A stretch of DNA of 10,882 nt from an uncultured Drancourtella sp. (GCA_937880845.1 CALFLL010000066.1:1-10882), one strand, 5' to 3'. Numbered from the stretch's first letter, positions 1-7,458 are shown. Numbers and translations: made by a program. The notes: generated by a model from the sequence alone, not told the origin.

Positions 1-37
1 CAGATGTAAGAGTTGGAAGTTACAGATAGCTGCTTAA

Positions 38-970
38 TCAGCAGACACTAAGTATCACATTCAAAAAGGCATTGCCTGTTTCTATATAATCCTCATAATC
101 GGAAATTTGATCCTGGATTTTTGAAATCATTTCTTCCGCTTCCTGCTTTTTCTCCCGGTCTTTATTATTTCCAATCTCTTTTAGCTGTGCCTGCAGTACG
201 AGCAGGTGATTTTTCATATCATGATATATTTGTCGGACACGTTCTTCTTCTTTCTGCTTTTCTTCGTAAAATGACTGTTTCAGCTCCAGTGTTTTTACAT
301 AATATTTCATCTCCATATTATCACAAATATATGCGGCAAAATAAATCACGCCAAATCCGGACAAAACGGAAGCAATACATATTGGATATAATAAGAAAGG
401 GTTATTCGGCATAAAGTATATCATTGTAAAAACAGCAACATTGGGTGTCAACAATAGTATCGTAAGCATTATGGTCATTTTTACTGTCATTTTCTCTGTA
501 ATATGGGATAAATGCTTCACAGTAAAATGATATACGCAAACTGCAAGCACGAATCGGACTAAAGCAGCAAGAATACATATCACATAGTATGTCAGAACTG
601 CACTCTGAGTCCAGTAAACGGCCGCAGCACGTTCCCCTGCAATACCCCAAAATATCCTCTCACGAATATCATAAAGGAGATAATTGATTGCAAGGATTAC
701 CGGCAAAAAAATCAAGACGGAAAGCAATTTTTTAATCCGGTTTCTTCTGTAAAAAACAATCACATATAAAATAAATCCCAATACTACCAACAACAAATTA
801 AATGCTGTCTGAGCATAAACAGGAGTAGTCCACAAAAACACAAAGAAAATCAACGCGAGGATTTGTGTAATTCTGTTTTTCCTAATTGTAAGGAAACTCC
901 CAAGTGCAAAGAAAAAAACACATGCATAAGTAATATCAATCATACTTAAAACAGCCTGTAAAAATTTCAC
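38..970 (-). pseudogene. Truncated AgrC-like GHKL sensor histidine kinase lacking its ATPase domain
   Basis: This is a membrane sensor kinase of the AgrC/GHKL type that pairs with LytTR regulators. About six or seven hydrophobic segments fill the first ~215 residues. A charged linker follows (EEKQKEEERVRQ), then the phospho-acceptor motif YHDMKNH, with the histidine at about residue 250, and the family sequence ETGNAFLNVIL. The frame then ends SVC-stop. Family members normally continue for about 130 more residues with the HATPase_c domain (N, G1 and G2 boxes), and none of it is seen in the 37 bases left at the window edge. I chose the GTG at 970: it has GGGGG 8 nt upstream and overlaps the regulator's stop as GTGA. 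A TTG at 985 is also in frame. As it stands the protein could sense and perhaps accept phosphate but not phosphorylate itself. Disruption by insertion, recombination or an assembly edge are all possible. Confidence 0.75.
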
Positions 971-1674
971 AGCATTTTCCCCCAATATCCGGCTAATGTT
1001 TCCATGAATTTTTTTCGCTTTGGCTTGCTGACATAGACGATTTCCCCGGAAGTCAGTTCTATATCCAGTTTTTCTACATTCTTAACAAAAGCAAGATTCA
1101 CAAGGAATCCTGCATGGCAGCGGAAAAATCCATACGAAAACAATTCCTTTTCCATCTCTTTCATATTTTTATAACAGATGATTTCTCCATCGTCTGTATG
1201 TAGTAAAAGATTTCTCTTGTATGTTTCCACATAATGCAGCTTATTCATGGACACTTTAAAGGATCCTTTATCGTTCTGCACAACAATATAAGGATTTTTA
1301 TGTTTGTGTTTTTCAATCCAACCATTCATTTCCGCTTTCAAACGAATATATTTCAAAGGCTTTACAATGTAATTTACAGCTTGATATTTATAACCTTCCA
1401 GAGCATACTGTTTTAAAGATGTTAAAAAGATAATACTGACCTTTTCATCCAATTTCCTGATTTCCCCGGCAGCCGTAAGTCCATCCATCACATTCATCTG
1501 AATATCAAGGAAAATCAGATCCGTATTTGTATCGTACTTCTCAATTAGATCCCGCCCGTTCTGATATTCAACTGTCATGAGTTCTCTTCCGGTTTCTTCG
1601 GAATATCTCTTCAACATCGCTTTTAATTCGGAAATAAATTCTGTTTCATCATCACAGATTGCAATCTGGTACAT
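967..1674 (-). CDS. LytTR-family response regulator (AgrA/ComE/VirR type)
   Basis: This is a 235-residue cytoplasmic two-component response regulator. The receiver domain (about 1-120) has the acidic pocket D8-D9, the phospho-acceptor D57 in FLDIQM, T85, and K105 in the VKP motif. A LytTR DNA-binding domain follows (about 130-230), with the usual FFRCHAGFLVNLAFV segment that corresponds to the family's 'F.R.H.s.lvN' motif. LytTR regulators bind pairs of short direct repeats and often control peptide signalling, bacteriocin or virulence genes. No AgrB-like processing protease or clear signal-peptide gene is visible here. TGAGGTGAG lies just before the ATG. The stop overlaps the kinase GTG by 4 bp, so the two are translationally coupled. 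Because the partner kinase is truncated, this regulator may be orphaned or may depend on another kinase or small phosphodonors. Confidence 0.93.
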   Translation of the reverse strand: MYQIAICDDETEFISELKAMLKRYSEETGRELMTVEYQNGRDLIEKYDTNTDLIFLDIQMNVMDGLTAAGEIRKLDEKVSIIFLTSLKQYALEGYKYQAVNYIVKPLKYIRLKAEMNGWIEKHKHKNPYIVVQNDKGSFKVSMNKLHYVETYKRNLLLHTDDGEIICYKNMKEMEKELFSYGFFRCHAGFLVNLAFVKNVEKLDIELTSGEIVYVSKPKRKKFMETLAGYWGKML

Positions 1675-1826
1675 AACTCACCTCAGTAGTTTTATATTTC
1701 AGATTGTATTATATCTTTTTTCTGCGTGATTTTCTACTAGATTATTTGCTAGATCCTTTACTCTTTCAATCTGGAAATTATATATGGATTCCGCAAAATT
1801 TTCAATCTTCTTGCACGATATTCCCT
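1675..1826 (-). promoter_or_regulatory. Upstream region of the LytTR/kinase operon
   Basis: This 152-bp gap follows the aldo/keto reductase stop. A good -10 hexamer TATAAT (minus strand) lies at 1708-1713, but there is no recognisable -35 at 16-18 bp, which suggests an activated promoter. The region where a -35 would lie holds two ATCTAG-containing words 12 bp apart (about 1735-1755, minus strand). They could be regulator sites, but they do not clearly match a LytTR box. I see no terminator hairpin behind the reductase gene. Confidence 0.4.
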
Positions 1827-1857
1827 TTAATATTTTCCTCCAAAAACAGGGAAAATA
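1699..1857 (-). other. Coding-like open stretch without a start codon (possible gene remnant)
   Basis: One minus-strand frame stays open for 52 codons between a TAG and a TGA. It reads as a charged, amphipathic helix-like peptide, including the segments IENFAESIYNFQIERVKDL and ANNLVENHAEKRYNTI. There is no ATG, GTG or TTG in frame, and the stretch overlaps the end of the reductase gene in another frame and the TATAAT of the next promoter. I do not recognise the sequence. It may be the eroded 3' end of a lost gene or simply chance. Confidence 0.2.
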
Positions 1858-2690
1858 CTATGTTCTCCGTAATTTTTGATTTTTTCGATAGATTTCAAAA
1901 TATCCATATCTTTATCTGAAATGACAAAATCAACAGCTGCATTTTCTTTCATATGTTCCGGATTGACTGTTTTAGGAAGTACAATCATATCAAGCTGAAT
2001 ACAATAGCGAATACAAAGTTGTGACATAGATACACCGTATTTTTTTGCCATTTCTGCAATCGTTTTGTTTTTGAGTGCTTCTCCATGTGCAATCGGCGAA
2101 TACGCTTCCATCACGATACCTTTTTTCCGGCAAAAATCAATCAGTGAAAGTGGTGTGTTTGAGATATGGCAAAGTACTTGATTTACCATTGGTTTGATTT
2201 CAGCAGTTTCCCAAAGGTTTTCAATATCACTTTTCAAAAAGTTAGAAACACCGATTGCACGAATTTTCTTTTCCCTATACGCGTCTTCCAGTGCTTTCCA
2301 TGCCAATCTGTTCCCTTCTATATAACGGTTGTCGGACTGATTGACTTCTTTCCATGGCTGAGGAGAGTGAATGATCATCATATCAAGGTAATCAAGCCTC
2401 ATCTCAGCCAAGGTTTTATCGATTGAATCAGCAGCTTCTTCGTAAGTCTTATATTCAGCAGCCACTTTAGATGTTACAAACAACTGTTCCCTGGGAACTT
2501 TACAGGTACGGATTCCTTCGCCTACACCTCGTTCATTTTCATATGCCTGTGCGGTATCAAAATGTCGATAGCCGATTTTTACTGCAGACTTAACCACTTC
2601 TGCTGCTTTATCATCATCAATCATCCATGTGCCAAGTGCCAATACAGGGATTTCCGTTCCATTTGTTAATCGTATTGTTTCATTATACAT
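1827..2690 (-). CDS. Aldo/keto reductase (NAD(P)H-dependent carbonyl reductase)
   Basis: This 287-residue (alpha/beta)8-barrel oxidoreductase would reduce aldehydes or ketones with NAD(P)H in the cytoplasm. The catalytic tetrad is complete: D45 and Y50 in HFDTAQAYENE, K75 in FVTSKV, and H108 in MMIIHSPQPW. IGVSNF and VLPKT are the usual strand-6 and cofactor-phosphate-binding segments. Length and motifs fit the bacterial 2,5-diketo-gluconate-reductase-like (AKR5) group, though the real substrate cannot be read from sequence. AGGAGA precedes the ATG at a normal distance. The gene lies 44 bp behind the flavodoxin gene with no promoter or terminator between them, so both are probably transcribed from the MerR-type promoter at 3271-3301. 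That link points to a role in detoxifying reactive carbonyls. Confidence 0.93.
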   Translation of the reverse strand: MYNETIRLTNGTEIPVLALGTWMIDDDKAAEVVKSAVKIGYRHFDTAQAYENERGVGEGIRTCKVPREQLFVTSKVAAEYKTYEEAADSIDKTLAEMRLDYLDMMIIHSPQPWKEVNQSDNRYIEGNRLAWKALEDAYREKKIRAIGVSNFLKSDIENLWETAEIKPMVNQVLCHISNTPLSLIDFCRKKGIVMEAYSPIAHGEALKNKTIAEMAKKYGVSMSQLCIRYCIQLDMIVLPKTVNPEHMKENAAVDFVISDKDMDILKSIEKIKNYGEHSIFPVFGGKY

Positions 2691-2734
2691 TTCTATCTTC
2701 TCCTTTTCCTTTACTCAAGACCAACAATCTATGA

Positions 2735-3211
2735 TTACAACCATCTTGATGCCCATTCAGATAAGTCAGCTTCCGATGTGCTGCTTGAGAAACATTTGCC
2801 ACTATCTACCTTTGCACCGTTTGCAAACATTTCTATATTCTTACCGGACTCTCCGATACCGCTTCCACCGGATGTGGCAAAAGGAACAACCTGTTTTCCG
2901 GCAAAGTCATGGGCTTCCATAAAAGTATCAATGATAGAAGGTTCTCTATACCACCAAATCGGAAAACCAATAAAAACAACATCGTATTGCCCCATGTTTA
3001 AAACAGTTCGTTTGATTGCAGGACGGCTGTTTCTGTCATTCATTTCAATAGAACTTCTGCTTTTTCTGTTCTGCCAATTTAAATCGGCATTGGTATAAGG
3101 TTCCTTCGCCTCTATTTCAAATAAATCCGCTTTAATGCCATTTGCTAGCTTTTCCGCTACCTTTTTTGTCATTCCACTCGCACTGAAATATGCAACTAAT
3201 GCTTTTTTCAT
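2735..3211 (-). CDS. Flavodoxin-fold protein (FMN-binding, Flavodoxin_4-like)
   Basis: This is a 158-residue single-domain flavodoxin. The N-terminal beta strand leads into the phosphate-binding loop SASGMT (residues 10-15). IGFPIWWYREP (81-91) is the aromatic FMN-stacking loop seen in this family, and FATSGGSGIG (111-120) is the third flavin-contacting loop. Family members are small electron carriers or flavin reductases, often encoded with aldo/keto reductases in stress clusters. The start is the ATG at 3211 because AAAGGAGG lies just upstream. An in-frame ATG at 3247 would add 12 residues but lacks a ribosome site. The gene is first in the operon, about 60 nt behind the -10 of a MerR-type promoter, and is followed 44 bp later by the aldo/keto reductase. 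The end (EWASRWL) is typical of the family, so the gene looks intact. Confidence 0.92.
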   Translation of the reverse strand: MKKALVAYFSASGMTKKVAEKLANGIKADLFEIEAKEPYTNADLNWQNRKSRSSIEMNDRNSRPAIKRTVLNMGQYDVVFIGFPIWWYREPSIIDTFMEAHDFAGKQVVPFATSGGSGIGESGKNIEMFANGAKVDSGKCFSSSTSEADLSEWASRWL

Positions 3212-3270
3212 AATACGTCCTCCTTTAATTTGACTTAAATACATCATTTTGCTACAATTAGTTTAAGATA

Positions 3271-3301
3271 ATTTTACAACTTAAAGTTAACTTTAAGTCA
3301 A
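3271..3301 (-). promoter_or_regulatory. MerR-type promoter with AdhR/NmlR-like operator for flavodoxin-aldo/keto reductase
   Basis: Read on the minus strand, the -35 TTGACT (3296-3301) and the -10 TAAAAT (3271-3276) are separated by exactly 19 bp, the over-long spacing typical of MerR-activated promoters. Between and across them lies the perfect 20-bp palindrome ACTTAAAGTTAACTTTAAGT (3279-3298). Its core, CTTAAAG-N4-CTTTAAG, is the form I recall for the operators of the carbonyl/electrophile regulators AdhR (Bacillus) and NmlR. The promoter faces the flavodoxin gene, and the divergent merR gene begins 30 bp on the other side. Confidence 0.85.
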
Positions 3302-3331
3302 GAGATAAATTTATATTGGGGAGGAAAATTT

Positions 3332-3790
3332 ATGTTGTATACCATAGGGGAAATGGCAAAAATTCTTAATGTTTCCGCATCTACACTTCGATATTATGAC
3401 AAGGAGGGGATTTTACCCTGTGTCGAGCGTTCTAGCGGAGGTATCCGTATGTTTACAGATAAAGATTACGAATGGCTAAAAGTAATTGAATGTCTAAAGA
3501 AATCCGGTTTATCTATTAAGGAAATAAAATTGTATATAGATATGGTGGAACGTGGAGACAGTTCTTTACAGGAAAGATTGGAACTTTTCCGTTCACGTAA
3601 AGAAGCTGTGAAAAAATAAATCAACGATATGCAAGAAACACTAAATCTTTTGGAATATAAATGCTGGTACTATGAGGAAGCCTTAAAAGACGGAACTGAC
3701 AAAAGAATCAGTACACTATCTCTTGAGGATATTCCGGAACCACACAGAACTGCAAAAGAAAAAATCAATATTATGCATAACAAAATTTGA
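3332..3790 (+). pseudogene. MerR-family regulator (AdhR/NmlR-like) with an in-frame ochre stop
   Basis: The reading frame starts with ATG behind GGGGAGG and encodes a classic MerR N-terminus: YTIGEMAKILNVSASTLRYYDKEGILP (residues 3-29, winged helix-turn-helix), IRMFTDKD, and IECLKKSGLSIKEIK. A cysteine at position 54 sits where AdhR/NmlR proteins carry their reactive cysteine. A TAA interrupts codon 96 (3617-3619). The same frame then stays open and family-like for 56 more codons (INDMQETLNLLEYK..., CWYYEEA) to a TGA at 3788-3790. A glutamine is usual before such a segment, so a single CAA-to-TAA change would explain it. The 95-residue product would keep the DNA-binding domain but lose most of the dimerisation helix, so it is probably inactive. 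Sequencing error is the main alternative. It is divergent from the flavodoxin/aldo-keto reductase operon it should control. Confidence 0.85.
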
Positions 3791-3810
3791 TTTGCTCCTC
3801 TTCACACAAT

Positions 3811-3909
3811 TTACATGCAATCTTTCTTTTCCACTCCTATCACAGTAAGCAGTGCAAACAATAACGAAGAAACGGCATAGCCACAAGCTACACCGTTTCC
3901 GAAAAATAC
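3811..3909 (-). pseudogene. Possible C-terminal remnant of a membrane protein
   Basis: Between merR and the VOC gene, one minus-strand frame reads like the end of a transporter: FFGNGVACGYAVSSLL followed by FALLTVIGVEKKDCM and a TAA (3811-3813). That is one hydrophobic helix and a short charged tail, similar in style to the last helix of major-facilitator permeases. No start is visible, and upstream the frame runs into the VOC gene. It may be debris of a gene deleted when the neighbouring sequence was joined, or it may be chance. Confidence 0.3.
3869..3899 (-). terminator. Imperfect hairpin downstream of the VOC gene, possible terminator
   Basis: GAAACGG (3869-3875) pairs with CCGTTTC (3893-3899). 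After a 2x2 internal loop, TAGC (3878-3881) pairs with GCTA (3887-3890) around a 5-nt loop. Read on the minus strand the stem is followed by CTTCGTTATTGTTT, which is moderately U-rich. It lies 13 bp past the VOC stop. The stem also falls within the possible membrane-protein remnant, so it may be incidental. Confidence 0.4.
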
Positions 3910-3911
3910 AT

Positions 3912-4274
3912 TTAATCTATTGACCTTACTTCGATTAAATTGCCGTCCAAATCATAAAATCGTACCATTTTTTGTCCTCGGCTATATGCTGTAAGCCGAT
4001 TTACATACTGAATAGACGGATACAGATTATCAAGTTTTTTTACAAAATCTTCTATATTGCGTTCTTCAAAATAAAGTTCGCAGGAATTACTTTTCGCAAG
4101 AACCTCTTTACCAAGAAAATCTCTCCAGATTTTTTTATCCTGGAGTACCAGACCTTCTGTAAGGATCATATTTCCATCATTATCCAGCACTACATTAAGC
4201 CCAAACAAATCGTGATAAAACTGTTTTGATTTTTCAATATCTTCTACAACGATCAATACATTTTTTAACTTCAT
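3912..4274 (-). CDS. VOC-superfamily protein (glyoxalase/bleomycin-resistance fold)
   Basis: This 120-residue protein has the duplicated beta-alpha-beta-beta-beta fold of the vicinal oxygen chelate superfamily. The N-terminal half has VVEDIEKSKQFYHDLFGL, matching the family pattern D-x-x-x-S-x-x-F-Y. The C-terminal half ends with FYDLDGNLIEV, the second-module signature with a conserved glutamate. The histidine that usually starts the first strand as a metal ligand is absent (the strand reads NVLIVV), so it may not be a true lactoylglutathione lyase; a binding or resistance-type role is equally possible. AAGGTGAG precedes the ATG, and the gene has its own promoter 37 bp upstream. Closeness to a carbonyl-stress cluster is suggestive, but transcription is separate and the substrate is unknown. 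Confidence 0.85.
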   Translation of the reverse strand: MKLKNVLIVVEDIEKSKQFYHDLFGLNVVLDNDGNMILTEGLVLQDKKIWRDFLGKEVLAKSNSCELYFEERNIEDFVKKLDNLYPSIQYVNRLTAYSRGQKMVRFYDLDGNLIEVRSID

Positions 4275-4310
4275 ACCTTCTCACCTTCCGAACAAAACCG
4301 TTTTTCTTTC

Positions 4311-4339
4311 ATTCTATTCGGTATCTTTCTTACGTGCAA
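4311..4339 (-). promoter_or_regulatory. Sigma-A-type promoter for the VOC gene
   Basis: On the minus strand, -35 TTGCAC (4334-4339) and -10 TAGAAT (4311-4316) are separated by exactly 17 bp. They lie in the 89-bp gap after the FtsX permease stop, 36 bp upstream of the VOC start codon. No hairpin separates the permease from this promoter, so read-through from the exporter operon is possible. Confidence 0.6.
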
Positions 4340-4363
4340 GGGTTTTCTAAAGTTTTTCTTTTT

Positions 4364-6760
4364 CTAATCTACACTTCTCATTCTTTGTACAAGTGGTTCT
4401 TTTTCAAATTGTCCAAGTACGATTTTCGTTACAAAAACCGGAACAATCAATACAATGATAACGTATGCGATAAAAAACCATGTAGGGAAGACGTAATCCA
4501 GGTACGTAATATTCATACTTTCTGCCAGAAGGATCAGGCCGTTTCCAACCAGAACACCAAGTATAAGGGTGATGATGAGATTTCCTGCCACCAACAGAAG
4601 GCTTTCTCCGCACAGCATATCGAATAGTTGTTTTTTACTCATTCCGATGGATTGAAGAACGGAAAATTCCTGTCTTCTTGAAGCGATATTGGTAATAATC
4701 GTGTTTACAAGATTGATCAGGCTGAATACAATCATAAAGGCGGAAATTCCTACTACCATTTGAATGACGCTTTGGTTTTCCAGATGTTGATTTTTCACTT
4801 CTTCTCTTAATGTTGCAAGCTTTAATGTTTCTTTTCCGTCAAGCAATGCTTTTAATTCTTTTTCAACCTGTCCCCGCTTTTCTTTTTCGGAAGAAATGAT
4901 CAGAGTTTTATTTAAATTCATATCTCCTACCGCTTCCTGTATCAGTTCCTCAGGTATTGCAAACCACCCTTCTATCGGATTATCATAGTAATATTCCTCC
5001 GATAGAATACCGCCGATTGTATATTCTTTTACCACTTCTTTTGTTCCGTCAAAGAAGGTCATCTTTACGGTATCCCCTACTTTGAAATCTTCTCCAAAAA
5101 ATTCAGCTGCTCCTTCCTGTGCAAGAATCTGATTATTTTCCAGAAGTGTTTCATATGCTCCTGTTCCATCTACAATGAAATCCTGTACTTCTTTCTCGTT
5201 CTTTTTCAGTATGGCAACGTCATGTTCTCCGGATTCTCCGTTTACTTCCCAGATATTTCGGATTCCTTTTTCCACGATCACGTTTTTTACGCCGTCGATA
5301 CTTTGAATCTGCGTGATCAATTCCCCGGTAAGAGGATTATCTGCCTGAAGTCCGGAAATTCCATGTTCATTTTCCTCGATTGCATTAGAAGAGAATTCAA
5401 CCCTGAATTCTCCGTCTTTAAAAGCACTTCCTCTTGCCATTTTTTCTTCATCTATGGACATCACCAATGTTCCTGCCACCATGATCAAAACGCCTCCAAT
5501 TCCGAGTGTGATCATGGTAAGGATTGTTTTCTTTCTATGATTGTCGGAAGCAATTTTGGCAAGTCCGAACGGAGTCATATTTCTTTTTAATTTCTTAGTT
5601 GTATTCTTATTTCCCTTGCTGGCTTCTCCTACATATTTTAATGCTTCCATCGGGGATACACAGGATGCGATTTTAGCCGGTTTTTGTATGGAAATAAGGA
5701 TAGCTGCCATACATGCTGCAAAGACACAGAGGGCTGTAATAAGAGTATTTCCCCAGGAAAATCCTTCCGGCACCATAAAATATGCAACAACCGAACCGAT
5801 CACGATCCCAAGTGGGATTCCCCGTATTCCAAGCATGGTTCCTTCTTTAAATAACATTTTTTTAATTTGCTTTTTGTTCATTCCAATGGTACGAAGTTGC
5901 CCAAACTGGCGAATTCTTCCCACAACAGACAGATAGAAAATACTGTAAATGACAAGGATGCTTACAAATAAAATACCAAACCCTACAATGATTACTGCTT
6001 TTTTCTCACCGGAAGATGCTTCTCCTCCTTTTAATGAATCCACAAAGTTTCCGTTATCATTGACATATCTTGCATCAATATCACAGTCTTTTCCGATTTC
6101 TTTTAATAATTCCAAAAACTGGATCTGATACATATGTTCCGCATTTTCAATTCTTGCCAGTACAGAATATGGAATGTCTTTTAACTGTCTGCCATTGTCT
6201 GCATATTCTTTGGAACAGAGGATATCATAAAATTTTGTTTCTCTTTCATCATCTAAAAATCCACAGACTGTAAATTCTTCTGTCGTTCCGTCTAAAAATG
6301 TAAGGGAAAACGTAGTTCCAAGTTTTGGTTCTTTTCCGATTTCCTGTAAAAATTGTTTTTTTACGGCTACTTCATGCATCTTTTTCGGAGTTTTTCCTTC
6401 TTTTACTCCGATCAGATCAATCTGCTTTGAAGATGTATCACGATAGCTAAGCTGTACCTGATAGTCATCCATTTCCATGATCTGTCCATCTTTTACAAGT
6501 CTGGTTTCTTCAATTCGTTCATCATTTTTTAAGCTTCTAATTTGTTTTTCATTCACATCATGAAAGATTACTTGCTGCATATGTTCTACGATGCGTTGCT
6601 TTTTCTTATCGATAGCCAATGCCGATAATGCCATTCCCGTAATGAGACCAGACGCCAAAATAATGGTGATGATGATAAATATATTTCTTGTTCTACTGCT
6701 TTTTATACTGTTTTTTGCAAGCCTTTTGATCACTTTGTTTGTATTATGATTTGTCTTCAT
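4364..6760 (-). CDS. ABC exporter permease with two FtsX domains
   Basis: This 798-residue membrane protein is the permease of a MacB/BceB-like ABC exporter. It has about eight hydrophobic segments in two repeats. One near residues 27-50 precedes a soluble extracellular region (about 55-250), followed by an FtsX domain of three helices (about 255-365). A second set has one helix near 415-435, another extracellular region (about 440-665) and the final FtsX domain (about 670-790). Each FtsX domain carries the cytoplasmic motif that docks on the ATPase: RTIGMNKKQ in the first and QSIGMSKKQ in the second. AAGGG precedes the ATG. The gene lies 32 bp behind its ATPase and is certainly in the same operon. 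Such transporters export or sense peptides, antibiotics or lipids; the substrate here is unknown. At 798 residues it is longer than BceB (about 650) because both repeats have large outside domains. Confidence 0.93.
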   Translation of the reverse strand: MKTNHNTNKVIKRLAKNSIKSSRTRNIFIIITIILASGLITGMALSALAIDKKKQRIVEHMQQVIFHDVNEKQIRSLKNDERIEETRLVKDGQIMEMDDYQVQLSYRDTSSKQIDLIGVKEGKTPKKMHEVAVKKQFLQEIGKEPKLGTTFSLTFLDGTTEEFTVCGFLDDERETKFYDILCSKEYADNGRQLKDIPYSVLARIENAEHMYQIQFLELLKEIGKDCDIDARYVNDNGNFVDSLKGGEASSGEKKAVIIVGFGILFVSILVIYSIFYLSVVGRIRQFGQLRTIGMNKKQIKKMLFKEGTMLGIRGIPLGIVIGSVVAYFMVPEGFSWGNTLITALCVFAACMAAILISIQKPAKIASCVSPMEALKYVGEASKGNKNTTKKLKRNMTPFGLAKIASDNHRKKTILTMITLGIGGVLIMVAGTLVMSIDEEKMARGSAFKDGEFRVEFSSNAIEENEHGISGLQADNPLTGELITQIQSIDGVKNVIVEKGIRNIWEVNGESGEHDVAILKKNEKEVQDFIVDGTGAYETLLENNQILAQEGAAEFFGEDFKVGDTVKMTFFDGTKEVVKEYTIGGILSEEYYYDNPIEGWFAIPEELIQEAVGDMNLNKTLIISSEKEKRGQVEKELKALLDGKETLKLATLREEVKNQHLENQSVIQMVVGISAFMIVFSLINLVNTIITNIASRRQEFSVLQSIGMSKKQLFDMLCGESLLLVAGNLIITLILGVLVGNGLILLAESMNITYLDYVFPTWFFIAYVIIVLIVPVFVTKIVLGQFEKEPLVQRMRSVD

Positions 6761-6792
6761 TTTCTTTTCCCTTCGCTTTCCGAATCTTTTCT

Positions 6793-7458
6793 TTAGTCTG
6801 CTATTTTTCCATCTTCTATTCGGATCGCACGGTCCGCGTTTCTCGCGATCTCATCATTATGTGTGATCATTACGATTGTCTGATCAAACGTCCTGCTTGT
6901 CATTTTCAAAAGCTGTATGACATCATCACTTGTCTTACTGTCCAGATTTCCGGTCGGTTCGTCGGCCAAAATAATGGCCGGCTTACTTGCAAGTGCTCTT
7001 GCGATGGCCACTCTTTGCTGTTGTCCTCCTGATAATTTATTTGGCATGGATTTTAATTTTGTATCCAGTTTTAACAGTTTCACGATTTTTTGGATATATG
7101 CCTGATCCGGCTGCTGTCCGTCTAATTCCAACGGAAGAACAATGTTCTCATATACATTCAGCATCGGCACCAAATTATAATTCTGGAAGATAAAGCCAAT
7201 CCTTCTTCTTCGAAAGGCCGTTAATTCTTCTTCTTTTAAATCGGAAAGTTCCAGATTTTCTACTTTTACGCTTCCTGAAGAAGGAACATCCAGCCCTCCA
7301 AGCATGTTAAGGAGAGTGGATTTGCCTGATCCGGAAGTTCCGATCACAGCTACAAACTCCCCTTGCTGGATTTCCACGTTTACATCATCTAAAGCCTTTA
7401 CAAGACTTGCTCCTTCTCCATAATACTTTTTTAAATGTTTTGTTTTTAAAATCGCCAT
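6793..7458 (-). CDS. ABC transporter ATP-binding protein (MacB/LolD/BceA type)
   Basis: This 221-residue ATPase powers the FtsX-type permease encoded next. All nucleotide-binding motifs are present: Walker A GTSGSGKST (40-48), the Q-loop in FIFQNYNLVP, signature LSGGQQQRVAIARAL, Walker B with D-loop IILADEPTGNLDSKT, and the switch histidine in VMITHND. The FQNYNLVPMLNVYENIVLPL stretch and DEPTGNLD are characteristic of the MacB/LolD/BceA group. The ATG at 7458 is the better start: GGAG lies 9 nt upstream. The frame also opens at a TTG (7473), but that codon overlaps this GGAG site and has no properly spaced site of its own. It is the first gene of a two-gene operon whose promoter carries TGTACC-type direct repeats. 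No two-component system is encoded in the window to go with them. Confidence 0.95.
   Translation of the reverse strand: MAILKTKHLKKYYGEGASLVKALDDVNVEIQQGEFVAVIGTSGSGKSTLLNMLGGLDVPSSGSVKVENLELSDLKEEELTAFRRRRIGFIFQNYNLVPMLNVYENIVLPLELDGQQPDQAYIQKIVKLLKLDTKLKSMPNKLSGGQQQRVAIARALASKPAIILADEPTGNLDSKTSDDVIQLLKMTSRTFDQTIVMITHNDEIARNADRAIRIEDGKIAD

Noticed and set aside
30..44. CTGCT-N5-AGCAG as the end of an insertion sequence
   Set aside because: A 5-bp stem is common by chance, and no transposase, target duplication or second end is visible. It is kept only as a remark on the kinase break.
3209..3247. Longer flavodoxin start at 3247
   Set aside because: The extra 12 residues have no ribosome-binding site and do not resemble a flavodoxin N-terminus. 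AAAGGAGG fits the ATG at 3211.
3241..3331. A plus-strand promoter for merR
   Set aside because: No pair of hexamers with reasonable spacing could be identified. Candidates either had a poor -10 or would start transcription inside the ribosome site.
3629..3790. Separate small gene starting at the ATG at 3629 downstream of the merR stop
   Set aside because: There is no ribosome-binding site, and the sequence is in frame with, and typical of, the C-terminal part of the MerR protein.
3912..4274. Calling the VOC gene a lactoylglutathione lyase (gloA)
   Set aside because: It has the fold, but the usual N-terminal metal-ligand histidine is absent, so the specific activity is not supported.
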